Below, in pieces: positions 1-11,396 of a stretch of DNA of 64,000 bases. This DNA comes from Pseudo-nitzschia pungens (Eukaryota > Bacillariophyta > Bacillariophyceae > Bacillariales > Bacillariaceae). The stretch spans positions 3,844,001 to 3,908,000 of the forward strand of contig CM074759.1 in NCBI GenBank assembly GCA_037355855.1, given 5' to 3'. The notes under the pieces are model-generated. The model made no database searches. It was not told where the DNA came from and was given only the letters and a program-made list of their open reading frames with translations. A program made the translations under genes and the position numbers. Numbering within the stretch: position 1 is the first letter of the stretch; every line of letters starts with the position of its first letter.

Positions 1-2217
1 ACCACTATCAACACTGTCCCCTTCTTCTCGAAGTTGTCTCCGTTCGGCTTTTGTTGGCCCACCGTTCTCCTTTGTTTTGTGTGGGCAATCGTATGCCATG
101 CATTCGTCCTTTCTCCCACAGTTGTAACAGTAATATTCCTCTTTCTGTTTTTGTTTAGGTGCGTCCTCCACAGGGTCGCTGTCCGTCAAAAATTGGTGTC
201 CAGAGAACTGGGTCTTGTTGTAATTGTTTCCTGTTCAAATTTGATATAGCCTCGGGTTAAACTTGTAATCCTCTAGTTTGGTGTGTGCAGCCATGACTGT
301 CTTCGGGTATTCGTCACATCCTTTTGCCATCGCATTATGGCATTTCTGCTTGTACACTGCATACTTATTGTCATTGGAGTTCATAAAGAAGATGATTGCG
401 AGCGCCCTGTCCCTCGCCTGTTCGATGATGTCGTCTGAGATGTCGGTGCCCGTTGTATCGGGGCTTGAATCTTCTTGTTTGGTTGATTTGGTTTGTTCTT
501 CCTTGGTGTTTTCGGATTTGATTGTCTTTATGTTTATTTCTGGTCTTCTAATCCCTGATTCCTTCATTACATCTTCAATATCTTCATTTTCATAGAATAC
601 TGCGTCGTTCTTCTCTGCCACATTTACCAATGCCTCGAACTTCTTGAGATATTCGCCTAGGTCCATTTCATCTCCTTATCTCAGGTTGTATACCTTTTTC
701 TTTGATATGAACCGTTGTACTCTCTTGTTCCGTGATAGGTCCCCTTGTTCACATACTGTTTGACAATAGGTCGATTACGGATTTGTTGATCTGTGCTTTC
801 TCATATCCCGGGACTGCTTTCATTTTGTTTTGCATGATGGGGTCACATAGTCCCCATAGCACTGCGTATAGCTTGGATAGGTTCTTTTTGGTCTTGACTA
901 CCAAGTCCAGAAGGTTTCTCATGTGCTCTCCTGCAAGGACCCTGGGGCTGTCAGGCACAGTGTGTCTGCCTTCAAGGGTCCCCTGCAGAAGAGGCTTGAG
1001 GCTGAGCAGACTGATCCATCCTTGGTTGCTGCCATTGTGGATCTTCTCACCAGGGTTCGGAAGGGCCAGAGCATCTATCCCTCATCTTATCCCCCTGCAA
1101 TAGCTTCGGCTGTCAGGGCACAGAGGACAATTGGTTGGCACAACTGGCTCCTTGGTAGGTGGGCTACAGCTATCATCCATCAGTTCTTTCTTACCTCCTG
1201 GGATCTTTGGACCTATAGGAATGAACGACTCCATGGTCCTGGGGGCACCCTTGATGCTGAACAACACCAATCTCTTGATGCTTCAATTTCCTCTGAATTG
1301 GCAATTGGTGCAGCTGGTGCCCTTCCCCAGTCACACTCCCTTTTACAAACCCCTTTCCAAGTCTTACAAGGCTACACCCTGACTGCCAAGAGGCAGTGGC
1401 TTGCAACCATCCACCTTGCCAGGAAGCAGTATGCCGCACCTGCAACCCCGGTGCAGCCATACCAACAAGAGGCTGTTCTCCTACGTGCCTGGCTTACTGG
1501 ACCTTAGGGTTGAGTCCACTTTGTACCTTGGTTTTGTCCTCTGTTCCTGCTTCTCATCATGTCCCATTCACTTTGATACTGGGTCATTTCCCACTATCTT
1601 CCTTCTCATCTCACTTGCTCTCCAGTCCCTATTTTGTGGGCCTTGGTTTTGTTCCTTTCCCTGTCTGATGTTCAAGGTTTGTTTGAAAATTTGTCGTTCT
1701 ACCACTTGGGGTCCTGACTCTCTGATGGAGGGGTCGTTAAAGTCTGGTTATAGACTGAGTAATTTAGTATCACCTTTGGTGATTAAAGTTATTTAAATAC
1801 GTATCATAATACTACCAAGTCCTTGTATGCCTTACGGTCAGTTTTGTAGTCGTCTCTTGCAAATTCTTTCTGAATATCGTCCATGGTTGCAAGTTCAGTT
1901 GTAGTTGGTGGTAATGGTTCGTCCATTGTGATGATGGTCAATTTCCTCTGTTCTAGACTGGTTTCCTCATCGCCACCATAAGTTCTAGATGCGTAGCTGA
2001 TGAATTCTTGCTTTGCTCGGATCCATTTCTTATCATGGAGTTGGTGATAAACAAAGACGTGATCCTTGATGGCAGTTGTCTTCCCTTTGAAAGTTGCTGT
2101 GGCGCTCGATCCCACTTTGCCTTTCTTCCTTAGGCTTTTCTTTCTTGTTCTACTCGATTTGTCATCCTCGTTGGTCTCTTGAGTGACCTTTGTTTCTTCT
2201 TCCTTCTCTACCGTCAT
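1..2217 (-). pseudogene. Copia-type retrotransposon gag remnant (Copia-1), interrupted by a LINE
   Basis: Reading leftward from an ATG at 2217, the frame encodes a Copia-like Gag: a Lys/Glu-rich N-terminus, then a conserved stretch around HVFVYHQLHDKK. The frame breaks off at 1823, where a LINE sits, and resumes at 908. Because the 12-bp target duplication is present on both sides, removing the LINE plus one duplicate restores reading at KDLVV. Further on come the Gag core (ATG at 666, with RALAIIFFMNS typical of Copia Gag) and, at about 80-125, a Cys cluster CYNCGRKDECMAYDC that looks like a zinc knuckle. Decay is clear: a TGA at 237-235, a TGA just upstream of 666, and a frame change near 750. 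Pol would lie left of the window. The 5' LTR should lie around 2260-2319 and is probably cut by the mariner insertion. The Copia assignment is from family knowledge; the stops are seen directly. Confidence 0.75.
909..1810 (+). mobile_element. 5'-truncated LINE (3' portion) inserted in Copia-1 gag
   Basis: The insert is flanked by a direct 12-bp duplication ACTACCAAGTCC at 897-908 and 1811-1822, the signature of target-primed reverse transcription. It holds the C-terminus of the LINE polyprotein in plus orientation (frame open from 923 to 1507) and the same 3' UTR as the two long LINEs in this window, ending in TTATTTAAATACGTAT plus a short AT-rich tail. Relative to those copies it lacks an internal stretch of about 70 bp (the region encoding SPRWYQIQADYYSHIG). 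It is a dead-on-arrival copy. Confidence 0.85.
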
Positions 2218-2320
2218 GGTCTCTTGTCAACTATCCGATAGTAATCGATTGCAATTCTCACTTTTTATTTTAATATCTTGTAAATTTCACGTAAACAAGC
2301 CTACAATTTGTTGTAACATA

Positions 2321-2540
2321 CTACAGATCCCCTAACAATTGATTTTACAAATTATTAGCGCAAAAGTGGAACACATACCAAAAAAAAAGAACCTTAACCC
2401 CCTGCTTACCAAAAAATTGACTCACAGTCTAGAGATCACGAAAACCTCTTCGACTGTCGTCATTGGCTCCTATTGACTCACCTAGAGGGGGATTGAAAAA
2501 ACTACTAGATTAGATCTATTTTTGTGAGAACACGAGTGTT
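2321..2540. repeat. Left terminal inverted repeat of mariner-1
   Basis: Partner of about 15470-15670. Both arms contain a poly-A/GAACC block, CTTAACCCCCTGCTTACC, a CACCTAGAGGGGGATTG block and the AGATCTATTT...GTGAGAACACG block, in inverted orientation. Confidence 0.75.
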
Positions 2541-2627
2541 CTTTGATTCTTCGAATGTTTCTTTGGTTCTTCGGTTCTTTTCCAACAACAACAGGTGACA
2601 CTTCTTGCTTGACAACCCATTTGGACC

Positions 2628-3809
2628 ATGAACAACGACCCGGCTGATGAGAGGGCAAGGGCCCGAAGAGCTCTCCAACTCACCAGAGAGCTTGGGAAGA
2701 AGAGGAAGTCACTTCCACATCCAGGAGGTGGTGGAAGTAGGGGGTATGCAGTTTGGTTCCAGGAAGAAGAGCTTGCAAGGTAATTGGCCGGGGAACCAAC
2801 AACTGCGTCAGAAGCAAGCCTGAAGAGATGGGAGAAGAGGCTCCATCCATATAGGATGACCGGTAACAAGGAAAAAGAGATGTTAGTAGGTTCTGCCTTA
2901 ATTAGTCTTGCTCTTTGCCAAGTCATCTATCCACAGAGTACTCTTGATGAGATTGCCATGTATCTCTACAATGATGGATTTCCGGTGTATTCGAATCGGC
3001 TAATCTCCCAGCATTTGAAGGAGCTGGAAATCTCCAAGAAGAAGGCGAGTATCGAGGCTTACAAGGCCTACTCGGCAAAGTATTTGAGGAGGGAGTACTT
3101 GTTTTGGAACAGACCATTGCCAATTGGTGTGGTTGGCATCCCCAGGAAGCATTTTATCGATGTGGATGAATTTGCCATGGAGCACAGAAGATTAAATAGA
3201 TCTGGAGGATGGGCACTTTGATTCTGTAGGATCCGAACAATTGGAAACTATGAGAAGGGAGAGAAGCTCACAGTCATGATTGCTGTAGAGGCAGGAGATC
3301 CTGCAGTTCCAGACAACCAAACAGGGAGTATTGCCCGTCCAAGGAGGTGGATTGACGTCCAAAAGGTTGCTGGGACAACAGGCTATAATTTTGCTCAGTT
3401 TATTGGGAGTATCTGCTCGTCGATTGAGCAAGATCAGATCCCCGGAATCGACAATTGGAGAGTGTTTTTGTGGGACAATTTGAGCTCTCACTACAGTCCT
3501 CTTGTTTATGAGACTGTAATGGGGAGAGAAGGACCGACAAGGTTTGATATTCTCCCGCGTCCGGCCTATCAACCAAAATATGGCCCCATTGAGTATGTGA
3601 TCTGTCAGCTTATCAACCACATGAAAATCAATGTGACTGGGCAATTAAATCTGGATCAACTGGAGCAACAGATACTGGAATCAGCGGCAAAGATTGGTCC
3701 CTTCGATGCGACGTTTGCTCATTGTGGATACAGTGAGGATGGTACGTATGAGGGGGTTGAAATAGTGGAGGAGGATCCGGACGCACCACTTGGTCCACCT
3801 TATCCATGA
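2628..3809 (+). pseudogene. Mariner-1 transposase (DDE superfamily), two in-frame stops
   Basis: An ATG at 2628 opens a frame of 394 codons that keeps one reading frame to the TGA at 3807 but has a TAA at 2781 and a TGA at 3219. A helical N-terminal DNA-binding region (about residues 1-120; YLYNDGFPVYSNRLISQHLK is helix-turn-helix-like) precedes an RNase-H-fold catalytic core. The putative acidic triad is D in HFIDVDEF, D in VFLWDNLSSH and E in PKYGPIEYV, the usual order of DDE_3/IS630-Tc1-mariner enzymes, which cut and paste at TA. The element ends and the TA duplication agree. The two stops would prevent a full-length product unless read through, so I call it a pseudogene. No frameshift is needed. 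Confidence 0.8.
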
Positions 3810-3829
3810 GACCCCTCTGTATATTGTCG

Positions 3830-4700
3830 CGTCTCCATCAGTAGATTGTTGTGTCTCCATCAGTAGATTGTTGTGTCTCCACCAGTAGATTGTTGTGTCT
3901 CCACCAGAAGATTGTCAATTGAAAGAAGAAATAAATTGTATTATTAGTAATTATCTATGATTAGTTGTTGATTGTCGACTGCTGTAGATTGTCGCGTCTC
4001 CACCATTGCCAATTGTCGCGTCTCCACCACCATGGTCGATTGTCGATTTGGTTGTATTCCTTAGTGGTAGTTTAGTGGATTTTGCTTTTACAGAGTTGCA
4101 AAAATAGAAATAATGAATTAGTGTTGCTCCAGCTTGCTCCAGTTGCTTCGAAATAGGTTTTCGATTGTATACAAATAGCACCGCCGGCAGTGTCACTCCC
4201 ATGTCACTCCCACGTTTAAGTATCGAACACTTGTGGGAATCGATTATATCCATCTCCATTGGTGGATATTGAACATAGGTACAATAGAAAACCTTGGACG
4301 TCCAGGTGGTGGGATTGAAGTCGACCGGCACCACAAAGTATAGAAGAACTCCTGGGATTGAAGTCGACCGGCGCCGCAAAGTATAGAAGAACTGCTGGGA
4401 TTCAGAGATATTGGACCTCTCTTTAGCTATTGTAGGTCTACAAGTCTGGATATCGAACATACCGGTACACGGAAGTCCAGAACGGAAGAAACACGATCGA
4501 TCGATCGATCCACTCCAGCAAACAGCAGCAACAGCAGCAAACAGCAGCAGCAAGCAACAGCTCATAATTTTGCTGCTGGCAACATCTAAAAACCACACCT
4601 TGTCTCCAGCAAGCAAGCAATCGACAATCGACAACACGACAATCTACGACGCAACAATCTACAGCAATCGACCATGGGGAACCACCACTAATAAATAATA
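3830..4700. repeat. Simple-sequence and duplicated spacer between the two mariner-1 genes
   Basis: At 3830-3920 a unit of about 29 bp (AGATTGTTGTGTCTCCACCA and variants) is repeated about four times. At 4310-4395 a stretch around GATTGAAGTCGACCGGC is duplicated, and 4515-4560 is CAG-rich. I see no convincing coding capacity; open frames here look incidental. Confidence 0.6.
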
Positions 4701-4716
4701 ATTAAAATAATACAGT

Positions 4717-5387
4717 TTATTTTTTGTCTTCTTCCTGCTGGCGCTTGCGCCTCTTGTACCACCAGACCATGTTGGTGGTAATCTTCTCTGGGGATTGCCC
4801 TTTCCAATCAAGGTTTACAACGCGCTCTTTGATTTCAACTGACAATTCACTGTTCTTTCTAGAGGAGAGGTTCGCAGCAATCAGGTCCAGGGCGTCTGCG
4901 GAAGTCGGACTGGTGTCTTCTTCATCAGCCCGGACACATGCAATGCCCCAGACCTCTTGGATTGCTGCCGGTGTCCCCTCCGGTTTCTGGGGTACCGGTG
5001 GAGGAACAACCGGTGGAGTAGTCAACAATTGCCTTGGGTTCTGTTTGGATTCTCCAGTCTCTGCATCAATTGTGATTGGCTGGAGAGCAGATGTTCCATT
5101 GAAGTTGAAGTCTTCCGGTGTTTCGGTTGGTACACCGTGGGGGTTCTTCTTTTTGGATCCATTGGAGAGGAACCGGCTCTCATCCATCCCCGGAGCTCCC
5201 TCCATAAGTCTATTTTGATGGTACCTGGAGTCTTCGGCAGGAGCACGTCCCTTCTGTTTAGCTCGGAGTTGTTGGATAGTCTTCCCATCGACGGAAGTCT
5301 TCTTCATTGGACCGGCAGCTGCTTTGATCCTCTTCTGGAATCGCGCAGAGGCAAGATGGGGATTGCTGACGATGGAGTACAGGGAGT
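4717..5387 (-). pseudogene. Mariner-1 second gene (ORF2), C-terminal segment
   Basis: This is the 3' part of the minus-strand gene, downstream of the LTR insertion. From 5387 it reads in frame to the stop at 4717 (ATG at 5307 is internal). Removing the LTR element and one copy of its GGAGT duplication joins it to the segment ending at 8609 with no frame change. The protein is rich in Lys, Gln and Pro, with a PPVVPPPVPQKP stretch and a basic tail (WWYKRRKRQQEE), suggesting a nuclear or nucleic-acid-binding protein. I do not recognise a family. It lies tail to tail with the transposase, about 900 bp apart, inside the same terminal repeats. Confidence 0.6.
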
Positions 5388-5693
5388 TGTGACATGTTGA
5401 CGTAAATGATTATTGAATCCCGCATGTGCTCCAATACACAAGAATATATAAATAATATTCATGTACATATACTGAATATTATTCAAATATCAAGATAAAC
5501 AAAGATTCCCATGAATCAACGATTATTGATATTATGCCTGCCGAATAATATATCATTATTCGATCGTTCACCGATACTCAAGGAATCATTCCCATCTCGT
5601 AAAGTATTCAACCATTCTCATTCATAACACAATTTATTAATCATACATCTTTAAAATACTCCTATCGTGTATTTTCTACCTTAACATGTAACA
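5388..5693 (+). repeat. 5' LTR of gag-only element, copy 1
   Basis: 306 bp, TG...CA ends, AT-rich, with ATATATAAATAATATT near 5426 as a possible core promoter. It appears identical to the 3' LTR. Confidence 0.9.
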
Positions 5694-5972
5694 CAGTAAT
5701 TACTGTTTATCTTTTAAAGTAGAAGACAGACAGGAACTCAGTACTGAATCATCCAAAAGCAATCTTTATCCTAAACAACAGGTATACATCGATACCCTGA
5801 CAAGCAGAACTGCTACAATCGGAACCTCCGAAAGAATCGAAACAGGAACCGATCGAACGATCGATAGCTACGAAACAACCGACACGATCGATCGAACACC
5901 GAATCGATCGAACGCTCTACAAGCAATTCAAATCTCCGATCGATCGATACGATTGAACGCTACGAATCAACA

Positions 5973-7097
5973 ATGGCAGGACTATACAGAGATCCTCCAA
6001 TCCCTTACAAGAGAGCCTTTGACAGCTCCAATCCTAAACTGGTTACTCTAACAGTTTATCACGAAGATCAAGAAGACAGCGTCAAAGTCCCTCTATTCAC
6101 AAACGTCGATTTAGAAGAACTCCTGCACACGGAAGAAGCGTTTCTGAACGCAGCAGAAGATCTGGATCTATCAGCAAATAAATATATCAAATACTTCGGC
6201 CGATGTCTCTCTGTAAATGCCCAAACCAAGTGGAGAGCCTTAACAAGAAGCCAACGTGATTATCCAACTACAAGAAATGGATACAACAGAGCTCTCTCAG
6301 CATTTATCAAGCAATACTGCAGCGCCGAAGATGCAAAAGACATCATGCACACTTATCTCCGAAGCTCCGAATGCAAGAAACCTGGCAACGTTTCGTGCAG
6401 AGACCATGCAAACCGAATGGAACAGCTCTTCAAATACACTGCAAAACTACAAGGCTTTGCTGCTGATCTAAACCAACTGCAACAGATCACTATCCTGCTT
6501 CACAGCTTTCCAAATGAATGGATTGAAGACTACTGCAGAATCCACAGAGGAGTTCGACCACAAACAACTGTACAATTTATAGTGGACCATATGAGCTCTC
6601 TGGACAGACTCAGCAAGCAAAGCGACGATCCATACAACTCGGATATCAACAACGTCAGCAACCACTCGGACACTCCCTCTGACTCCGATAACACCAGCTA
6701 TAATTCAGACAGCGACAGCAACGCTGAATCTGAAGACGAAGACGAAGAAACAAACAACAGCACTAATCATACCAGCAAGCGCAAGTACAACAACCCTTGC
6801 AGAATCCCTGGACACGACCACGACTGGTCCGATTGTCCGAAGAATCAATTTAAAAGAAATAAGAGCAATAGCAGCAACAACAGCGCTGCTACGACCTCTA
6901 GCAATGCAACTGGAAGCACTGCTTCCAATGAATCCTTCCAAGCCCACATGAAACGCGCCATGGAAACATACTGCGCTCAACATGATGGAACACTTGAAAG
7001 AACCATCAAAGGAACCATTATATTCAAACCAAAACGGCCTCGATTTCAGAAGCAACCTATCACCTGGCCTATACAACAGAGACCAAAAGGATCATGA
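5973..7097 (+). CDS. Gag-like protein of the gag-only LTR retrotransposon
   Basis: The 374-aa frame is intact from the ATG at 5973, the first ATG of the long frame, 279 bp after the 5' LTR. Residues about 40-210 form an alpha-helical retrotransposon-capsid-like region. Residues about 218-265 are Ser/Asp/Asn/Glu-rich and acidic. A short Cys-His motif follows, C276..H281..C288 (CRIPGHDHDWSDC), a zinc-knuckle variant, then an Asn/Ser-rich basic tail. Gag packages element RNA into cytoplasmic virus-like particles; that role is inferred from layout and motif. A diverged fragment of the same protein lies at 58673-58953. It is the only intact long gene in the element, and with apparently identical LTRs the copy looks recent. 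Confidence 0.75.
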   Translation: MAGLYRDPPIPYKRAFDSSNPKLVTLTVYHEDQEDSVKVPLFTNVDLEELLHTEEAFLNAAEDLDLSANKYIKYFGRCLSVNAQTKWRALTRSQRDYPTTRNGYNRALSAFIKQYCSAEDAKDIMHTYLRSSECKKPGNVSCRDHANRMEQLFKYTAKLQGFAADLNQLQQITILLHSFPNEWIEDYCRIHRGVRPQTTVQFIVDHMSSLDRLSKQSDDPYNSDINNVSNHSDTPSDSDNTSYNSDSDSNAESEDEDEETNNSTNHTSKRKYNNPCRIPGHDHDWSDCPKNQFKRNKSNSSNNSAATTSSNATGSTASNESFQAHMKRAMETYCAQHDGTLERTIKGTIIFKPKRPRFQKQPITWPIQQRPKGS

Positions 7098-8297
7098 TAT
7101 CCAGCACCGTGCCTTCGGCTCCACTGGACCTGAATGCCAGTACAGCACTGCTGCCTGGGAAGACGCATGGAGGAGAACTCCCAGAAGGGGAAGAAACCTA
7201 CAGAGATGAGCCCTGTTGCAAACAAAATGTTTGAACTAAAATACAAAGCGCTCAGTCCGATCCAAAAGTGACGGCAACAATCAACCGATAAAATAAAAGA
7301 TTCAGTTATGGCAATTCAACTACTGAAGAATCAAATATAAAAGCAATAAAAGATCTGGACGCAGATCGGTTCGGACGCGAACCAAATTGCAATGGGTACA
7401 GACGCTAAGAATGCCATGAATCAATCAATCGAATCGAATCATATATCGATATCGATATCGATAAGGGTACAGACGCAAAACAAATAAAGGGTACAGCAGC
7501 AATAACAAGGCCAACCTTGTTCCGGACAAACGAATAGTCCACAGGGAGCTCCAAAGATAAAAGAACAATCCCACAAGAACCATATTCAAAACCCACAGAG
7601 GTGCTCTGGAGTTACAAAATCCGAAACTCCGGTAGACTGCTGCAAACACACCCAAATAAAGACCGGCAAAGTATACGGCAAATCGAACATGAATTTTTCG
7701 ACTCAAACTGAAACTAACAATGCGTCCCCTCCCTGCTTTTGAACACATACAATCGCAGATACAACAAGCAACGCATCCAACGCTCGGCTTTTCACCTACC
7801 TAACTCCTATTACAGGAGGTGTTTTTATGCCTAACCAAGAGCAACTGATTTCGACAGATCAATCGATTTCAAATCAACCGAATTTATAAAATCAGCTCCA
7901 CTACCCCGAGAGGTTCATCACAGTTGGAGGAGGAAAAGAATTTTCTTCGACTCTTTTTTCTCTTTTTAACATCACGTCGTTATGAAACTCCAACCATTTC
8001 AAAGAACAAGAAACAAATCAAAGAACAAGAAACAAATCAAAGAACAAGAAACAAATCAAAGAACAAGAAACAAATCAGAGAACAAGAAACAAAAATCTTC
8101 GATTTTCAGTATCACGAAGAACCTTCTTTAACCCCAATTCGATCTACATTACCATATCTTCAAAATGTTCCGAATGGCATATATCATCATCTTCAACCGG
8201 TTCTCCGAACAAGCATATCTCTTTTCCTCGATACTACTCAACTCCGAACCTATTCTATTGAACCACATACAAACTTCACCTAATCATTGGGGAACTA
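7098..8297. other. Non-coding 3' internal region of the gag-only element
   Basis: About 1.2 kb between gag and the 3' LTR with only short frames broken by stops. It contains an AT/GATATC-rich patch near 7440 and, at 8002-8090, five tandem copies of an 18-19 bp unit (AAGAACAAGAAACAAATC). The equivalent region of copy 2 (57578-58450) aligns in reverse, so it is a conserved part of the element. Confidence 0.65.
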
Positions 8298-8603
8298 TGT
8301 GACATGTTGACGTAAATGATTATTGAATCCCGCATGTGCTCCAATACACAAGAATATATAAATAATATTCATGTACATATACTGAATATTATTCAAATAT
8401 CAAGATAAACAAAGATTCCCATGAATCAACGATTATTGATATTATGCCTGCCGAATAATATATCATTATTCGATCGTTCACCGATACTCAAGGAATCATT
8501 CCCATCTCGTAAAGTATTCAACCATTCTCATTCATAACACAATTTATTAATCATACATCTTTAAAATACTCCTATCGTGTATTTTCTACCTTAACATGTA
8601 ACA
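8298..8603 (+). repeat. 3' LTR of gag-only element, copy 1
   Basis: Matches the 5' LTR over its full length on reading. It is followed by GGAGT, the target duplication. Confidence 0.9.
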
Positions 8604-9354
8604 GGAGTTGGTACAGGCACTTTGAGAGATCTCTTCCTTCGATGCCGTTGGATTGGATCGAAACTCTTCTCGATGGGACTCTTCTACTGTCTCGTGTACA
8701 TACTCGACAAATTCTTGCATTGTTCCTGGAGCATCTTTCTCTGGTTCCTTTTCCAATGGATCCAGATCACAAGCAATTGTGTGCCTGGTTGATTCTGTAA
8801 AGAGGAGCTTACAATCACAGTGGCAAATGTGACAACTACAGAAGTCTCCATCCTCACTTAAGAAAATCCGACCTTGATCCTTATGAGCCATGCATCTGAC
8901 ACAGTTCCCACCGGTATCCTGCATCATACAGTGCATCTTGAAACAGTAACATGCGAGCGTCCGCTCCTTCATCTTACCTCGCCGTGGTTTAGTCTTGGTT
9001 TTCTGGACAGCAGCAGGCAGAGCATTGTACTGCTTCATTCGCCGCTGGTAATCTTCTTCTACACCTTTGTTGTATTCAGCAATTTCTTGCTTGGATTCAA
9101 TGGGCATCACCATGGTGTGTTTGCACCCTGGACAAGGAATACTGTCTCCCTTTGCAAGATCATAGGGGATCTCATCCTGAGGGCGCTCTCCCTTGTTGTT
9201 GCTGTAGAAGGAGACAGTCTTCTTCTATTTCTTTCGGGCCTTCTTGGCTTCAGCGGCTTCCTCTGCAGCAAGATACTGATCGATTGCCGTATCCAACTCC
9301 TTTTCCATTGCGTCCAAAAATTTTGCCGCTGCTCCTGGAGTTGGTGGTTTTACT
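8604..9354 (-). pseudogene. Mariner-1 second gene (ORF2), Cys-rich central segment
   Basis: Minus-strand coding from 9354 to 8604. An Ala/Glu/Lys-rich helical stretch is followed by an in-frame TAG near 9230, then CPGC...CYCFKMHC...NCVRC...FCSCHICHCDC, a dense array of Cys and His that looks zinc-binding (ATG at 9113 lies just before most of it). The frame runs to the LTR insertion at 8603 and continues at 5387. I do not recognise the family. Position within the transposon's repeats and opposite orientation to the transposase suggest an element-encoded accessory protein rather than a host gene. The TAG plus three insertions make this copy non-functional. Confidence 0.65.
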
Positions 9355-10995
9355 GGACCTTCCGGAACAAAGATAGTTTTTGATGCTCGGACCGCGCGAT
9401 TTTTTATTGCAGTTAGTCATTTTGAGGGTATCCCCTTAAATTGTTGGGCTTGTTGGGGTTGTTGGGGTTGGGGTAAGAAACTCGCATTTTTTGGGATCAA
9501 AAAAAGTGCGGATTTTCATGGGACTAAAAAACTTGCATTTTTGCTCTAGAAAAAAAACACGTATATACAGCAATAAATGCGAGTTTTCAGCAGAAAAATG
9601 CGAGTTTTCAGCACTAAAATGCGAGTTTTCGTTAACAAATGCGAGTTTTATTTAAAAAATGCGAGTTTTCTTTGGAAAATGAGTGTTTTCAACAAAAATT
9701 TCAACCAAAAACTCGTAGCATAATTAGTAAACCTTACGGAGTCGATTTGTTTTAATTAAAAAATAGAGGCGCAACAGCGGAGTCAATTTGTTAGTAGAGG
9801 CGCAACGACGCGGGAGTCGATTTGCTAATAGAGGCAAAACGACGGAGTCGATTTGTTGATAGAGGCAAAATGACGGAGTCGATTTGCTAAGAGAGGGGCA
9901 ACAACGCGGGAGTCGATTTGCTAAGAGAGGCAAAATGACAGAGTCGATTTGCTAAGAGAGGGGCAACGCAGGGGGACGTGTCGATAATACAGGGGGGGGA
10001 CAGCAAGCAGCAAGCAGCAACGCGTCGATAATACAGGGGGGGACAGCAAGCAGCAATGCGTCGATAATACAGGGGGGGTGGCAGCAAGCAGCAAGCAGCA
10101 GCAACGCGTCGATAATACAGGGGGGACAGCAAGCAGCAAGCAGCAACGCGTCGATAATACAGGGGGAGGACAGCAAGCAGCAAGCAGCAGCAATGCGTCG
10201 ATAATAAAGCAAGCAGCAGCGCGTCGATAATACACTGGGGGGGACAGCAAGCAGCAATGCGTTGATAATACACCGGGGGGGACAGCAAGCAAGCAGCAAG
10301 CAGCAAGGCGTCGATCATACAGGGGGGGACAGCAAGCAGCAGCAACGCGTCTCTGGTCTCGAAAAAAGAGCGAGAAAAAAGTGCAAGTTTATCCCCCCAA
10401 ATTGACGCGTTGCTGCTGCTTGCTGTCCCCCCCCTGTATTATCGACGCGTTGCTGCTTGCTGCTTGCTGTCCCCCCTGTATTATCGACGCGTTGCTGCTG
10501 CTTGCTGCTTGCTGTCCCCCCTGTATCATTGACGCATTGCTGCTTGCTGTCCCCCCTGTATTATCGATGCGTTGCTGCATCAGTTTTTTTTCTACCTATA
10601 TCCCTGTACAATTTGTACTGGAAAATTGAATTTTTCGATTGGCTCATTCAAATCGAGTTTTTTGTTGAAAATTTTGTTGAAAACACTCATTTTCCCAAAG
10701 AAAACTCGCATTTTGTATAGAAAAATCCCATTTTTCTGCGGAAACTTGCATTTTTCTGCTGAAAACTTGCATTTTTCTGCTAATTTCTCATTTATTGCTG
10801 TATATACGTGTTTTTTTTCTAGAGCAAAAATGCGAGTTTTTTAGTCCCATGAAAATCCGCACTTTTTTCGATCCCAAAAAATGTGAGTTTCTTTGGGGGA
10901 GATAATTAATTTAAGGGGATACCCTCAAAATGACTAACTGCAATAAAAAATCGCGTGGTCCGCACATCGAAAACTATCTTTGTTCCGGAAGGTCC
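9355..10995. mobile_element. Non-coding foldback element FB-1 (GGACCTTCCGGAAC ends)
   Basis: The ends are perfect inverted repeats of GGACCTTCCGGAAC. The arms stay similar for more than 250 bp (GATAGTTTT, GGACCGCGCGATT, TATCCCC, repeated AAATGCGAGTTTT blocks). Inside are inverted minisatellites: a 30-40 bp unit with GTCGATAATACAGGGGGGACAG at 9970-10350 and its reverse complement at 10405-10580. A unit built on GAGTCGATTTGCTAATAGAG occupies 9770-9960. No transposase is encoded; long frames through the arrays are repeat artefacts. It splits the mariner-1 second gene. I could not find a target duplication. Confidence 0.75.
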
Positions 10996-11078
10996 AGGTA
11001 AAGTGGATGCCAACAAAAAATGGAGCAGTGTAATTATTATTCCAGTTTTTGTGGATGGATTTTGTGTTGCAGCCCAAG
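10996..11078 (-). pseudogene. Mariner-1 second gene, short segment between foldback and LINE
   Basis: The 83 bp between FB-1 and the LINE duplication continue the minus-strand second gene. Reading on from the N-terminal segment gives an immediate TGA at the LINE target site, then an open stretch including HKNWNNNYTAPFF. I could not confirm that the frame carries through the foldback site. Confidence 0.4.
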
Positions 11079-11098
11079 ATTCACAGTCTCAATGCAAT

Positions 11099-11396
11099 AA
11101 TAATAATGTACGTATTTAAATAACTTTAATCACCAAAGGTGAAACTAAATTACTCAGTCTGTAACCAGACTTTAACGTCGCCTCCATCATAGAGTCAGGA
11201 CCCCAAGTGGTAGAACGACAAATTTTCAAACAAACCTTGAACATCAAGCAGGGAAAAAGACAAACAAGTCCCACAAAATAGGGACTTGAGAGAAAGTGAG
11301 ATGGGAATGAAGATATTGGGATAAGATCCAGTATCAAAAGGGATGGGACAGGATAAGAAGCAGGAACAGAAGACAAAACCAAGGTACAAAGTGTAA
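11099..11396 (-). other. LINE-A 3' UTR
   Basis: About 300 bp between the polyprotein stop and the target duplication. It contains a block shared by all LINE copies in the window (GGTCCTGACTCT, AACTCAG, CACCTTTGGTGATTAAAG in LINE sense), ending in the ATT-repeat tail. It probably serves as the template-recognition end. Confidence 0.7.

Larger units (their letters stand above)
5388..8603 (+). mobile_element. Gag-only LTR retrotransposon, copy 1 (non-autonomous)
   Basis: Two 306-bp LTRs at 5388-5693 and 8298-8603 appear identical on reading. They start TGTGACATGTT and end AACATGTAACA (inverted terminal repeats) and are flanked by the 5-bp duplication GGAGT (5383-5387, 8604-8608). The internal 2.6 kb has one long gene, gag, and no protease, integrase, reverse transcriptase or RNase H that I can see. 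Absence of pol makes it dependent on proteins from another element. I did not find a convincing primer-binding site; a weak purine tract (TTGGGGA) lies just before the 3' LTR. Confidence 0.9.

Noticed and set aside
9953..10580. Regularly spaced repeats resembling a CRISPR array
   Set aside because: Spacers are themselves near-identical and of low complexity, the arrays are inverted copies within a foldback element, and the genome is eukaryotic.
9340..11010. FB-1 as an introner-type intron of the mariner second gene
   Set aside because: No GT-AG pair fits the element boundaries, and it is 1.6 kb of inverted repeats.
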